This document shows, piece after piece, positions 20,251-31,512 of a stretch of DNA of 64,000 nucleotides (position 1 is its first letter; every line of letters starts with the position of its first letter). The stretch covers positions 64,928,392 through 64,992,391 of the forward strand of contig CM059559.1 in the NCBI GenBank assembly GCA_030386875.1, written 5' to 3'. Position numbers and translations under genes: made by a program. Below the pieces are notes generated by a model. It did not search any database. It was given only the letters and a program-made list of their open reading frames with translations, and was not told the origin of the DNA. Source of the stretch: Morinoia aosen (Eukaryota > Arthropoda > Malacostraca > Amphipoda > Talitridae).

Positions 20251-20949
20251 ATGTACAACCTGCTGCGAATGCATCAGACCTTAACAATGTAGCTCAAAAG
20301 TCTACAAGTGGGATTGGTTCAATGTTGGATTCAAGCTCAGTGATGACATTCTCACCTAGCCCCATTAATCCCAATTGGGCTCACGAATTTGCGATTCCAT
20401 GGGAGAAGATGTCCCGTCGGGATATAATCAATGTGGTTGAAAATCAAGCTGGAGCTACGCCAAAAGCAAGGCGTGAGATGGTACGCGTCGTTATAGATGC
20501 CGCTATGATGACAACTCGTAGGCCTGGCAAGAAGGCCTTGGATATAATAGCTAGCTAGTCAGAAAGGTTGTAGCTAAGTATCCACAATCGTTCCAGGATG
20601 TAAAAGAAGGAACTCTTGTTGGCTGTGGCCATGAGTCACTTTGCAAGCAACTTGTAAATCGCTCCGAACAGCTCAACAGAAAAGTTAATCCTTCTTCTAT
20701 TAAAAGTGGTTTGGCAATCATCTAAGACACCACTTCTGAAGAAGATGAAGCAAGACAAGCAAAGAAGGTTCGTTATGATGATTATGGTTGCACAAGTTTC
20801 AACCTAGACATTCAACAATGGATTCAAGATCCAATATGCAAGTTTTGTACGAGTTTTATTCACGAACATAAGAATGTATTGAAATCGAAATTTTGATAGC
20901 AGATTTTTTATCCCTAGTAGGAGTGAAACACAGAGTTTTTTCGCACCAA

Positions 20950-21176
20950 CTTAGGACCACATCAGGTTCGTTGATGAGCGTTTTTGTTGCAGGTGCAGAG
21001 CCTACGCTGACCGCCAGTTAATTAAGCTTGCATTAGATAGGACTGTCGTGATGGAAAACTTGATGAAATTCACAACTGGGCTCTCTGCACTGTTTGCAAC
21101 ATATTACTGTTTCAACTACAAATACCCTTCCGAAGCAGCTGCCCGCTGGAATTCATTCAGAGCTATTTGCACTTGA
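20950..21176 (+). pseudogene. 3' coding part of the SAM-gene family (left copy), frameshifted
   Basis: Reads LMKFTTGLSALFATYYCFNYKYPSEAAA and then shifts frame. I associate the pattern '...L.ALFA.YYVFN..YP.EA..TLEF.QR' with the C-terminus of SAMD3-like families. The inverted copy at 47800-48030 keeps the frame through TLEFNQRYL, so the left copy has lost one base near 21145. The preceding stretch (CCRCRAYADRQ) is open but I do not recognise it. Confidence 0.5.
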
Positions 21177-21416
21177 TCTGAATTTTACGAATACTTTAAA
21201 GAATTCTTAGTAAAGCTTTTAATTTCAATCCAATCAAGTTAAACTTAGTCAATAAATTCATTGACTTATTTGCTGCTCGAAGTTTTTTCCTCTTATTGAT
21301 GGCCAACGAGCAATTACAGTAGAAATTTAATAGGCCACCTCTCCGGAATGATATAAATTTAATTTTAATGTAGTGTGGATGTTAAGAACTTGAATGCCTC
21401 AAACTGTTCACGTAGA

Positions 21417-21418
<2 letters not shown>

Positions 21419-21486
<68 letters not shown>
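21419..21486. repeat. (TA)n microsatellite
   Basis: About 68 bases of alternating TA. At the same place in the inverted copy (about 47567-47578) only about a dozen bases of TA are present, so it expanded on the left or contracted on the right after the copies split. Confidence 0.95.
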
Positions 21487-21487
<1 letters not shown>

Positions 21488-22354
21488 TGATATCGTGTTA
21501 CAGTAAAATGCCTTGGTTCTGACATAGCATCGGTTACTTGTATTTCTTTGGTAAATATCCCTGTGTATTCTTGGAACTTATTTACGTGATGCTAATACTT
21601 ACTAAACGCATTTTCTAACTTGGCTCATAGGACTTATCAATCCACCCGCGTTATCCTGCATACGTTTTGGGATTAGAATATATTTGAATTTTGTATTCTT
21701 TGATACAAAGTCCCGTTTAATGGTAATTTCTATTTAGGTGAAGCGAGTTCTAGATATTACGAAACTGAATTTGCTGTGTGCTCTTGGGTTAAAACCTTGC
21801 GCTTCTGCAATGAGACACTCAATATACTTGGACTTTACGTATGTTGGTTGTGCTGAGAGCATGAGCAAAAGAAAAATTGTTAGTGGTATCGGCTACTAAG
21901 TCGTGTTTGCTGTATTATCCTAGGTGCATGTATTTTATGAAGCAGAGTTGATTGCAGACGCAGGATGTTGGTTCTATTTTTATTGTTGCATTCTCTCAAT
22001 TTTTCAACTGAATATTATTTATTGGGGGAGAAACTATGCGATCTTCAGGATAAAAATCATTTTCAGCGCTCAAACGATGATATGATGGACGTGCGTGTGA
22101 ATTATTTGTATTCGGCATACCGGAAAGCAACCATTAATCGTGAAATCACTAACACACAACTTTTCTCATTGCGGTTCAATTGAAAAAAAATCATTACCCT
22201 CTTTTGTCCAGAATGCGAATGATCCATGTTCATGTCTACGAGGTCGTATGCCTTGCGAATTTGAAAACGAATTTCACTGAGAAAAATATAACTCAGTGCT
22301 GAAAACATTAGGTCCACGAATAAATTTGAAAATGTATGTATTTAACACTTATTT

Positions 22355-22696
22355 CACTAGTTCTAACTGCTGTATCAATAGGAATCAGCACTCCCTGGGG
22401 AAAATGTCTGGGGCTCCGAGCTGAGAGTTAGGTAGGCCATTTTTGTTGAAATGAAATGTTTTTTGTTATGTCAAGGACCTACCTTTTTCATTTCACTGCT
22501 ATCCTGACTTTCAGCATCTAATATTTTCTTCTTCAACTCTTACCTTGTTTCTTAAAGTTCTTTCGCAACTTACTGTTTCTATGCCCTTTATGTATAGATT
22601 ATGCGTTCTCTTATCTTCATACTGAATACTGCCTTCCTCTCATTAGAACGCTTATTTCGATTAGGGAGGCTTGAACTGTTATCTAATCTAATGTGC
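22355..22696 (+). mobile_element. SINE-like repeat (family A), shared by both large elements
   Basis: Keeps the GGAATCAGCACTCCC head region, the GAGCTGAGAGTTAGGTAGGCC block, the TTCACTGCTATCCTG block and the GGGAGGCTTGAACTG end. The same insertion at the same site is found at 46544-46878, so it was inside the transposon before the two copies separated. Confidence 0.8.
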
Positions 22697-22767
22697 TTGC
22701 TCAGAGGGAGAAAGAAAGGAATCAATCTTGAAAAAATAAGTATGTACTGTATAACTTTTCATTACAG

Positions 22768-23267
22768 ATGCTTCGTGCGGATAAATCCTGGAAGAGGTAC
22801 CAAGGTGGTCATGGAGAAAAATAGGTTAAGGTATGCAATGAATCCGAAGGTGCTCGATCTCGTTCATCAATGGTCTCGCAGATTTTGGATGGACCGAGAT
22901 GTGAACGTCGTAAGTAAATATGTGATTGCCCTCCCAATCGACTTTCTTGGTTGTAGAGTTGAGTTCTTTCCGAGAACCCCGTAAGATCTTCGAATTTTTT
23001 TCCCTACCAACATTTACTGTTAGCTTCTCTCATATTTTTGCTTAGAAACATTTGAAGTGGTTTCTCGCGTTTATGGGCAACTTCTGTAACATAAATACAT
23101 TTCCATTGATCTGCAGTCTTTGCTGAAAACTTTTGTACTTCTCCACTTGCAACACTCGCTTCGTAAATTGACTATTCACTGCCTATCTTTTTTCTTTGCA
23201 GTTCGACGAATCGTATTTATTGCAATCGCTGCTTATTCATAGTGGATTAGATGGTAACACTGATTAG
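22768..23267 (+). pseudogene. Two phase-compatible exons of an unrecognised gene inside the left CACTG element
   Basis: Exon A (22768-22909) follows ATTACAG and ends at GTAAGT. It encodes CFVRINPGRGTKVVMEKN and a following MNPKVLDLVHQW region, 47 codons in phase. Exon B starts at 23202 after a TTTCTTTGCAG acceptor, continues in phase (FDESYLLQSLLIHSG) and ends at TAG 23265-23267. The consistent phase and sites suggest a genuine 3' end of a transcript. The inverted copy carries the same exons (46336-46473 and around 46042) but exon B has an early in-frame TAA there. I do not recognise the protein. It may be a further gene of the transposon or a captured host gene. Confidence 0.45.
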
Positions 23268-24491
23268 CCTGTGGAATTAGGTTTTGAGATCGTTTTTCTT
23301 AATTACACATATCTTGCGCTATTAGCCCTCTCAAGGCAGGAATTTAAGATTTTCAATGTTCGTTACGAAATGCGTGATGTGGAAGCCTTGATGTAATTAT
23401 TATAGTTTGGGAAACTTCCTTTTGTTAGTGCTTCAATTTCTATATTTTTATTATTTCTATTGTTCTGTTAGACATAACAGAACCCTTAACTGCATGTTGG
23501 ACATTACACTTGATCCCCTTATGATTTATATTCGTGTTTTGCCATAACCTATGCGAAAACACATTCTGATCTGAACATACGTGCTTCATATACTGCATGT
23601 ATATCATATGCGTTGTATTTTATGTAGAATTGCAAATGTTCTGAATAAAAATGGGGATGATTATTAGTAGGTAATTTCATAAATTATGTACAAGGAACAA
23701 AATGTTGAATAAAAAATTGGATTGTCATTCCCAATATTGTTTTTGAAGTTGGTACAACTTTTTATTGATAAAGTGGATGTTAGAATCTGTAAATCTGGCT
23801 TTAAATGTGCAATCTATTTTAAGCCTTATTGTTCCGTTGAAATGTACTTTGCGAGCTGAAACTTCCACTCGGTTTTTAGAGGGAGGATTTTGGAGGACTG
23901 TGAACGTCAGCGAAGGAGAAACTGTGAATGCTTTCGGCTCTTAAATCAGGCTCGGTCTCCTGATCTGATTATGATATCTAGTGAAGCATTTGAGAATCTG
24001 ATTATTTTTGTGGCACAATACGTATTAAATTAAGCTAATTAGTTTAGTTGAAGAAAAATATCTAAACCTGAGAAATATTCAACTTGGAATTATTTAATTT
24101 GTGTAACCTTGTGTGATGCAGACAAACCTCCTCTTTGTTTTTGATATTAGTTCAGGTCAATCCTGTTAATTTTATTGTACTTTTATGACAAATAAACAGA
24201 CTTAACCGTAGGAGTTACGATGATGCTGATTTGAAATCCATTGACGTAAACGCTCGAGTTATGATTTGATCTGTGTAAAGATGTATTTTAACAAGGAAGA
24301 GTTTTTGAAGTGTCAATTGAAGGAAAGAGGAACACGGGAAGTTTGTGATTTATTTTGTTATGACCAGTTTTAAAAATTCGTTTAATGAACTTTTCGTTAC
24401 TCGGAGAATAGAATGACATGATTTCTTGCATAATAATAAACATTGAATCGAGTTTATATAGTTACCATTCGTTCGTACCTTTTTTTCGTAG

Positions 24492-24591
24492 AGGAAATGC
24501 TTTTCTTTAGGAAGCCAATAATAGACGCTGCAACAAAAATAGTCATGGTTCCAGTCATTGACAGTTCGTTACGAGGTTTTCGAGTATTTAG
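24492..24591 (+). pseudogene. Candidate exon with good splice sites, left copy
   Basis: Follows TTTTTTTCGTAG and ends at GTAAGT (24592-24597). It is open throughout in one frame (IIDAATKIVMVPVIDSS). In the inverted copy (about 44690-44790) the donor is lost and the coding sequence has indels. I recognise no domain, and it could be a chance open stretch. Confidence 0.3.
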
Positions 24592-24859
24592 GTAAGTAAC
24601 GCCAATTGAACGTATTTACAAATAGTTGCATGACTTCAAACCAATGTAAACTGTCGAGCATGACCTGCGGAAACTTACGTCTGCAGGTGACGCAAGTTCC
24701 ATTTTAAAGTTTAATGAAGTAAGATATTAGTTGGAGAACTCGGGTCGACCACTGGAAGCCGTTATAGCATTCTATTGCTTTAGGTAAACTACTATTTTAC
24801 ACAAATTGTAACAGTTTTCTACGATATATGGCTTGTGCTAAGCTCACCGTTTTTCAAAG

Positions 24860-25229
24860 TTCCAAAGAGCGATTTCTTTTTCTTTGCAATTAAGCAATTA
24901 CTGATTTTCATCTTTTTTGCCGCGAGTACTTGCATTTTACGCGGTAATTCAACCAATAATAAAAAATATCTGCGTTTTGCCACCGTTTTTCTACTGCAAA
25001 TCAGAAGAAAATACTGGTTTGTACCGTTTTCAATTCCCAGGTTTTACTGTTATTTTACGGCAATATCGTATAAATTTGTTTTTAACCGTTTTAAAGCACG
25101 GATACTCCTTAAAAATCACGGTTTTTTACCGTTTTTACCCTCAGGTTTTACCGTATTTTCACGGTTTTATGTTGGCAGCGAAGTTGCCAGAAATTTTGCC
25201 TTGAAACTACAGTGAAATTTTTTATAGTG
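24860..25229. repeat. ACGG/CCGT-rich terminal region of the left CACTG element
   Basis: Repeated short blocks of the type ACGGTAAAA or TTTTACCGT in both orientations, ending in TTTTTTATAGTG at 25229. Homologous to 44029-44400. The dense short repeats next to a CACTR terminus look like transposase-binding subterminal repeats. Confidence 0.7.
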
Positions 25230-26980
25230 TTTTAATCTTCGCTTAAGGGTCATACAATAACTGCCGTGTTTTAGTGCAAAAATGCTAGGAGCATTCCTGA
25301 ATCAACTTACATATGCGGAAATAATGTCTTTTACTGAAGGTACTATGAGCGAATATGGCAACTTTTGTTTAAATTTTGATCAGGGAGTAGGCTAGTAGAG
25401 TAGTGCTCATCACTTACTATGCATGTAGCAAAGTTTCATTTAGTAGATTAAAAAACTTCATGACACTTTCCGTTCTGGCATCCATTAAATCACTCGCAAC
25501 AATATTAGTATTAGCTGTTCAAGCGAAACATCTAATTTCCAGTTCTTAACTACATCATTCGACTGAACCTCTGCATGAATTAAGTACATGCTCAAAATAG
25601 CCAGCAAAATTTTTCAGTTTCAGCAATTATTCATGATGAAAACTCAACCATTTTTTAGGTGCAATGGATATTTCATAATAATCTTGCGTGAGGAATATAT
25701 TTTAATTTCATTTCATGAAAAACAGTTCCCACGACCTATAAAGCAAATTTCAAATTTCAAATTTGTTCTGGGCGAGAAGTCAAGGTTCATTTCATTTCCA
25801 GAGCAAAAGGTTACAGAGCTTCAGTAAGACAAACGCTTTTGAGAACGAGGTTTCAACAAATACGTGCAAATTTTGAAGGAAGTTCGCTTTTGTGTTCGGC
25901 CGTACATCAAATGCTCACACAGACGAGGCAAGGAAAGCTGAGCGAACCCTCGAAATTTCCCTCAAGGAATTTAAAATAATGTTTTCTAGCCTTACTCAAG
26001 TTGGTAGTAGTTTAGCAGGCTGTGTCTGGCTCTGAAACATAACAGAGAAATATGGATACTGTGCACTGATTTGAATGAGTGACATGGAAGTCAAATAAAT
26101 AATATTAATACTAGAAATAACTGAAACATTGGTGGCCATAAATAGTGCTGGATTGCGTCATATCAATAGTTACAGAGGCGTAAAAGTGTGTTTCCCATTC
26201 TACTTTCTCATTTAAATACCAAAAGTTGTCACAACAGGGCTAACGATTTTCCATGTAGGTTTGTGTTATGAAACGTAATATTGATAATGTCCTTTTCACT
26301 GAACTAGACACAGATTTGTCATATTTTATTACAAAATTTGTCTCAATTGCAACGTATTCAGCGGTAGTATTTACGAAGCACATGTAACTTGAGTCGCCTT
26401 TCTCTGCTAGTTACGCTACCTATGCGTTAAATTAACGTATTTATAAAAACTGACAAGTTACATTTAATAAGTAAGCGATCGTGCCGTAAATAATTCATAG
26501 CAGACAATCAAACTGCACCAATAGGATGACAAGCTACAACGGTTCTGAACCACTTCTGTAAACTTAGGGCAAAAAATGTTGATTAGTTACAACTCCTACC
26601 TACAGTACGATAATAAAGTTATGTTAAATTCATTATTAGAATATCTACCTGTCGGAGGAAGTTTTATTTTCGTTTTTTTTTGGGCGATGAAGCAACAGCT
26701 GATAGTTTTTTTGCATGGTTCCTACCTATAGTATAAATTTTCACACGTGTAACGTATTTTACTCATTATCCGCTGATCGACGAGTCTCGATTTGAGGCTC
26801 CATTGAGGCACCTTGAAATACATTAAAAAATTATGTAAAATCCCTGCCCAAAACGTTTAAGTGATTGCTCATCGTCCAGCCGAGTTACGGTGTCACTTCT
26901 TCGATACTTTAACACAAAGTGTTTTGTCAATCCGGTCCAATTAATTAGAACTATAATAACTCTCTCATACCGCGTTAAGC
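25230..26980. other. AT-rich stretch with no recognisable gene
   Basis: Starts directly at the terminus of the left CACTG element. No frame, repeat or domain that I can support. Confidence 0.5.
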
Positions 26981-27120
26981 TTAAGCTGGCCACACACTAG
27001 CATATCTGATCGGTCATGACCAACAGATATGGAATGCTACAGATGAAATCTGTCGCTCTACTCGCCACTAACTGCAGCGACTATAACTGCAACTCCAGTG
27101 CGTGTTCAGCAGTGGTAGCA

Positions 27121-27510
27121 GGCGGATGTGAGATAGATAAAATTAGATTATTAGTTAGTTTAAGCCTCCTTATCCTCAACAAATGAGATCCAAAGAGAGG
27201 AAAGAAGCAAGCACCATTTAGTATGGAGCTAAGGGAACGCAGAATCTATGCAGAAAGGGCATAGAAACAGAAAGCTAAGAAAGAAGATCATGAAACAAGA
27301 AGAAGTTGAAGAAGAAAGCAGGAGGTACTGAAAAACAGGACAGCAGTGACCGGAAAAAAGATGGTCCGTAACAAAGCAAAAACCTATGTTATTTTAACGA
27401 AAAGAAAGCCTACCTAACCTTAAGCTCAGGCCCTCACATTGTACCCCTGGGAGCGCTAATTCCCATAGATACAATAGTTGTATCCCCCTGAGGGGGGCGG
27501 ATGTGAGATA
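27121..27510 (-). mobile_element. SINE-like repeat (family A) nested in the Harbinger element
   Basis: The element spans 27136-27495 on the minus strand. A perfect 15-bp direct repeat GGCGGATGTGAGATA flanks it (27121-27135, 27496-27510). It starts exactly at the CCCCTCAGGGGG head, as at 7466, which shows that this head is the true 5' end of the family. The tail on the other side is AT-rich (TAATCTAATTTTA). Confidence 0.85.
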
Positions 27511-27517
27511 ACCAGTC

Positions 27518-27827
27518 ATGGACGACAAGAAAAAAGCTTTAGCAAGCTTGGTGCTATTAAGTGCTATGAAGCCCAAAAAGCGGAAACGATCGCGTTGGTC
27601 AAAGGAATGGCTTAAAAGAATTTTCTCAAATGACACTTCTAAAAGAATTATAAGATAATAACCAAGATGATTTTAGAAATTATTTGCAAATGTTCGATGA
27701 GGTATTCCAAGAAATACATGCCACTATTGCCCCATTCATACAAAAGCAAGATCCGATGCTCATAAAAGCAATAAGTTCTGTGGTGGAGGGAAAGAACTGT
27801 CACATTTGCCCATACACTGGGCGATAA
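27518..27827 (+). pseudogene. Harbinger transposase N-terminal fragment
   Basis: The open frame 27518-27658 starts MDDKKKALASLVLLSAMKPK and includes RWSKEWLKRIF, the tryptophan-rich start typical of animal Harbinger transposases. After a frame change the family pattern continues at 27669-27827 as NYLQMFDEVFQEI, then IAPFIQKQDPMLIKAI, which corresponds to the conserved 'F.NFLRM...F..LL..V.P.I.KQDT..R.AI' region. It ends at TAA 27825-27827. The DDE nuclease domain is missing altogether. The coding remnant is therefore both frameshifted and truncated, and it lies downstream of the nested SINE. Confidence 0.7.
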
Positions 27828-28002
27828 TATTTGCAGGCGGGTAAGGAATTCCAACATGATGGAAGATCAAAATGAGCGATTTGATATGCCAGACTTTATC
27901 TGTATCACCCCACACACTGGCAGATATTTGAGCGATTTGGTCTGTACAGATCAAATCGGCAGAAACTGACCGATCAGATTTGCTAGTGTGTGGCCAGCTT
28001 TA

Positions 28003-29600
28003 GATCCTCGTTATCTGATCTAACGCTTCAGTAGAGTTGCCACACGCGTTAAAGGCTTTGAGATCTACCGTTTTTGTTCTGCTAGTAATCGGGAGAAATA
28101 GGATACGGTATTTTTTTTCATAAGCCAAATACAAACGACTATCATTTATTGCTATTCTTCAGTTTTCTACTGCTATTCTTCAGTTTTCTATTCCCATGGT
28201 GTGTATTCTGGCAATAATGATGCATTGCTCATATAAGAATTCAATGCAGCTTTGCAGAGCTGAGGTGTCCTAACAATAATTATTGTCAGAGTCAACTAGG
28301 GAGTGAAAATTTGTAGAATAATAAATTCTCGAAGGACAGATTTTTAAGTATCAATACCTCAAGCAGACATTAAATTCGAGCATTGAAAATGTTCAGTTGT
28401 TTCAACACATCTTATAGAAAGATCATAATAATGGAAAGACACAACGTACCTGGATAAATCACTGCGCATTGGTTCGGTGTAGACTAGATCAATTAAAAAT
28501 AAATAAGGATTTCATAGAATGTATAATTATTGACAGCAGTTCTCAGTACTGTACCCTGACTTTAAATCCTTATTATTTCCTTGTGTTTGTACTTGCCTCT
28601 TTTATAATCGTTACTACGCAATCGTGGAAATTTTTGATGTGCGTGCCGAACAAAACACGCCAACGGCATGTTTCCTGCTCACAAAACAAGATCTTGAAAT
28701 GTATTAATTTTTAATTTCTAGGTATCTGATAGTCATAGAATCTCTCGCTATGATTAAAAGGAGAAATTTGCCAGAATTTCTGCACTAATAAGAGGAAGCT
28801 AAAGAAATAGAATATAAATTGAGCTAACTACGCCTTGTACGCAGTAAGACGTTCTCAAAAAGATGTAATTGTATGTTGGCGTTGCGATAGCGAATGCGGC
28901 TCTGATCCAGGAAGTTGAGGACGATTTTTGTGTGTAACAACAAGTTGTGCTACGAGTGAAGAAACGAAAAATATCAGGATCCTAACGAGAACTCGCAGAG
29001 TTTGCAGTAATTAACTCTAACTCTTTAATGCAATAATTGAGCCAGCAAGACTCTGGGGATGGACCTTGAAGAGGTGGACGAGCAAAGAAAAGACAGTGAA
29101 TGTAACTTTCTGTGTGCGGAGTTATAACATTACGAGCGATGTAGATGAGGCGATCGATCATCGCCTCGTAAGATGAGGCGATGGTCACTGGCTTATGTGC
29201 AGGTTGTCATAACACCATTTTTGTTTTATATGGATGAATACAGGAATAATTAACAGGGAATTATTTATGAGAACGCAAGAAATTTTTCTCTCGACACATT
29301 TCCTGCGAAGTTACCCACCGGTGGTCACTTAGGTGATTTTCATAGTGCTGCTGACCCACCTGCGGTTACCAACTTTTTTATTTATACCCAATGAAATGCG
29401 AATGAAGGCACGATCCAGTGAATGTTTGCAATTTTCAAAGTTTATTACCACAATTGACTTCAAATTTGGATTGAATATTGAACTTCAGTTTGACCCATCG
29501 CAGTTAACGAGTTGAAAGTGATGCATGTATAAAATAGATATTGAATAAAAGTTTTAAAATCGTTAATAAGGTAATTAAAATAACAATACCATTAATTGTC
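28003..29600. other. AT-rich stretch with no recognisable gene
   Basis: Holds a perfect 21-base tandem doublet at about 28149-28190 and a small hairpin GAGGCGAT...ATCGCCTC at 29147-29167 with a further half-copy just downstream. Otherwise nothing I can support. Confidence 0.5.
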
Positions 29601-29639
29601 CTCCTTTGCCAACCACCAATATGAATTTACCTCAGTGCG

Positions 29640-30190
29640 TGCTTCTTGTTGAGGGGTCGACATTGTTTTCCGCGCTGCTTAAATCTCTCTCCTTTTCAAA
29701 AGAAAAAGTTGATGAGTCGCAGAGCCTTGTGGGCGCGACAGGAACTCGGATCGACGATCATCGGAAACGGTCGCTTGCAGTGGGCTGCCCCAATTCTACG
29801 CTGTAACGAACCAGTTGTCGCTCGCAACGGACTCTGGTTCTCATTTAGTGCACCTAACCCTGGATGCTGCTACTCCGTCAGATGCGCTCTATCTGCAGAA
29901 CGTAACTGCTTCAGCGAGCACAGTCGTGCTTGGATTATCTTGTCGCCTACGCATGGGGAGCTGGCCTGCCTACGCCGGTTGGACGGTGACTTTGACACCG
30001 GCTACTCTGTACCCTTCTCTCTCACCGCTGTGACTGGGACTCTGCACCACGTCTTCGGGGGTTCTGATCAGCGTCGGCAAGTTACCAACGTATCGGCCGG
30101 AGACTGCGCACGCCAGCTTCATAAGCTGAAGGTATGTCACCCCTGTAACTTGGCGCACGTTACTGAGGTGTTCAGTGAGGTTGGTGGCAG
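29640..30190 (+). other. GC-rich island with an open frame and a splice-donor-like end; unrecognised
   Basis: This block of about 550 bases is much richer in G and C than its neighbours. It holds a 162-codon open stretch (29646 to about 30131, frame open on to 30332) and overlapping shorter frames on both strands. A donor-like AAG|GTATGT occurs at about 30131. I recognise no domain in any frame (the main one contains FSFSAPNPGCCYSV and TLHHVFGGSDQ). It may be an exon of an unidentified gene, part of an LTR, or non-coding DNA of different origin. Open frames are more likely by chance in GC-rich DNA. Confidence 0.35.
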
Positions 30191-30269
30191 CAGGGCACTC
30201 TTACTATTTATCCTGGCAAATAACAAACTAGCTACGACTTTTGTAATTACTATTACCGTTATCACTTGT

Positions 30270-30602
30270 CATAATTCTTATAACTGGCATTTCCTGCCCA
30301 TAACTCTTATAACTGGCATTTCCTGCCCATAACTCTTATAACTGGCATTTCCTGCCCATAACTCTTATAACTGGCATTTCCTGCCTATAACTCTTATAAC
30401 TGGCATTTCCTGCCCAAAACTCTTATAACTGGCATTTCCTGCCCATAACTCTGATAACTGGCATTTCCTGCCCATAACTCTGATAACTGGCATTTCCTGC
30501 CCATAACTCTGATAACTGGCATTTCCTGCCCATAACTCTGATAACTGGCATTTCCTGCCCATAACTCTGATAACTGGCATTTCCTGCCCATAGCTCTTAT
30601 AA
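30270..30602. repeat. 29-bp minisatellite, about 11 copies
   Basis: The unit contains CTTATAACTGGCATTTCCTG followed by CCCATAA. Copies 1-6 carry CTTAT, copies 7-11 carry CTGAT, and the final partial unit has CTTAT again. One unit has CCTATAAC and one has CCAAAAC. Because 29 is not a multiple of 3, all three frames of the minus strand are read in turn, producing long open but meaningless frames. Confidence 0.95.
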
Positions 30603-31512
30603 CGGGCTGAAATTGCACTTTGGGACGGTAAAATTAATCTTCTGTTATTTTCTTCCCTTGCCAGGCTCGAAGAATTTCCTGGACTGAGGCTGGAGCGCCA
30701 ATGCACATCCTCGTGCATTTCCAGTTTTTTGCGACAACAATTAATGTCACTAATAAAGCTCTAATCTAGTAAACTATTTTGATATATTCTTATTTACCAT
30801 CCCCAAATAGTTCAGGATTTTCGAGAATGCATGCTTGGGCGACAGCATGAGGTAGACAATGTATAAAGTTGTTTTTCTCACATGTTAGCGAGAATTGGTT
30901 TGAAAAATATGCCATAACGCAAAAAAAAACATTCCTGAAAGTTTAAAACCCACAAATAACTATAATAGACATTAAACAGTCATCCAAAATGCCACCAGTA
31001 AAATTTTTCTACGCAATGTCCTTGTTGTGTCTCAAATCGAATGGTTTTCCTTTAAAAAACTTCATTTGGTACGCAAAATATCAATTCTATACTACATCGT
31101 TTAAGAAATTATTGTTTATACCAGGACTTGCGAATAATTTAATGTCATTTATGAACTTCAGCGCCACAGAGAATGGTCTAATACAACAAAATGAATCTAA
31201 CGCACTTGAAAAAATCATATGGCTTGCCTACGCATGACGATAATGCCACATACGATGAATGTAATGTCCCTTGCTACATAACTGCCAAAGTCAGCTACCG
31301 AGCGAAGGAAAGCGAAGGGACGTTGACAAAGACTATATGATCAATCCGTACTAAATCATATCCGTAAAATCAAACACCACATCGAACGTCATCGAAGGAG
31401 AAATTCCATGGCCTACCTTGCGATCCCTGATTGAGAGGCAACGACGGCTCGACACGTGCGCTCACGCCCGACTGCAGGCGAGGATACTTAAGTTTCTTCT
31501 CGTAATTTACTG
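30603..31512. other. AT-rich stretch with no recognisable gene
   Basis: No frame or repeat that I can support. Confidence 0.5.

Larger units (their letters stand above)
16896..20880 (+). pseudogene. SAM-domain gene resembling SAMD3-like proteins, disrupted
   Basis: Exon 1 (16896-17097) starts with an ATG in good context and encodes one SAM-like domain (SGTIDGILQVLTEAGVETRD, then EEDDLRQILRPIQFRKL), which normally mediates protein-protein association. It ends at a perfect GTAAGT donor. The next exon begins after TTTTTCACAG at 20251. The split codon (G|AT) joins in phase, which supports real splicing. Exon 2 contains WAHEFAIPWEKMSRRDI and ARREMVRVV, motifs I associate with 'SAM domain-containing protein 3-like' families. 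It stops at 20556-20558. In another frame the family pattern continues (VVAKYPQSFQDV, then QLVNRSEQLNR) with a further stop at about 20724 and an open tail to about 20880. The gene is therefore broken by at least two lesions. Confidence 0.6.
16240..25229 (+). mobile_element. Left copy of large CACTG-ended DNA transposon (EnSpm/CACTA-like), 5'-truncated
   Basis: It contains transposase-like coding sequence (16240-16893), a SAM-domain gene (16896 to about 20880), further exons, a shared SINE and an ACGG-rich 3' terminus. Read on the minus strand from 25229 the edge begins CACTATAAAAAATTTCACTG. About 9 kb is alignable with the inverted copy at 44029-58020, and homology ends exactly at this terminus in both copies (25229 and 44029). 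The 5' part is missing where the BEL element abuts at 16241. A 776-bp CACTG element is nested at 18765-19540. Assignment to EnSpm/CACTA (CMC) rests on the termini and on the transposase-like motifs. Confidence 0.6.
26981..28002 (+). mobile_element. Non-autonomous PIF/Harbinger element with TTA target duplication
   Basis: The ends 26984 onward (AGCTGGCCACACACTAGCA) and 27999 backward are inverted copies over about 33 bases with about one mismatch. TTA flanks both sides (26981-26983, 28000-28002), matching the TWA target duplication of Harbinger elements. Inside are a transposase N-terminal fragment (27518-27827) and a nested family A SINE (27136-27495). The catalytic domain is absent, so it depended on a relative for movement. 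Confidence 0.75.

Noticed and set aside
24835..25215. 126-codon plus-strand frame at the end of the left CACTG element
   Set aside because: Made of ACGG-type terminal repeats. The inverted copy gives similar meaningless frames on the opposite strand.
30365..30718. Minus-strand open frames with repeated SYQSYGQEMPVIRV-type peptides
   Set aside because: Produced by the 29-bp minisatellite, which reads through all frames. No evidence of a real protein.
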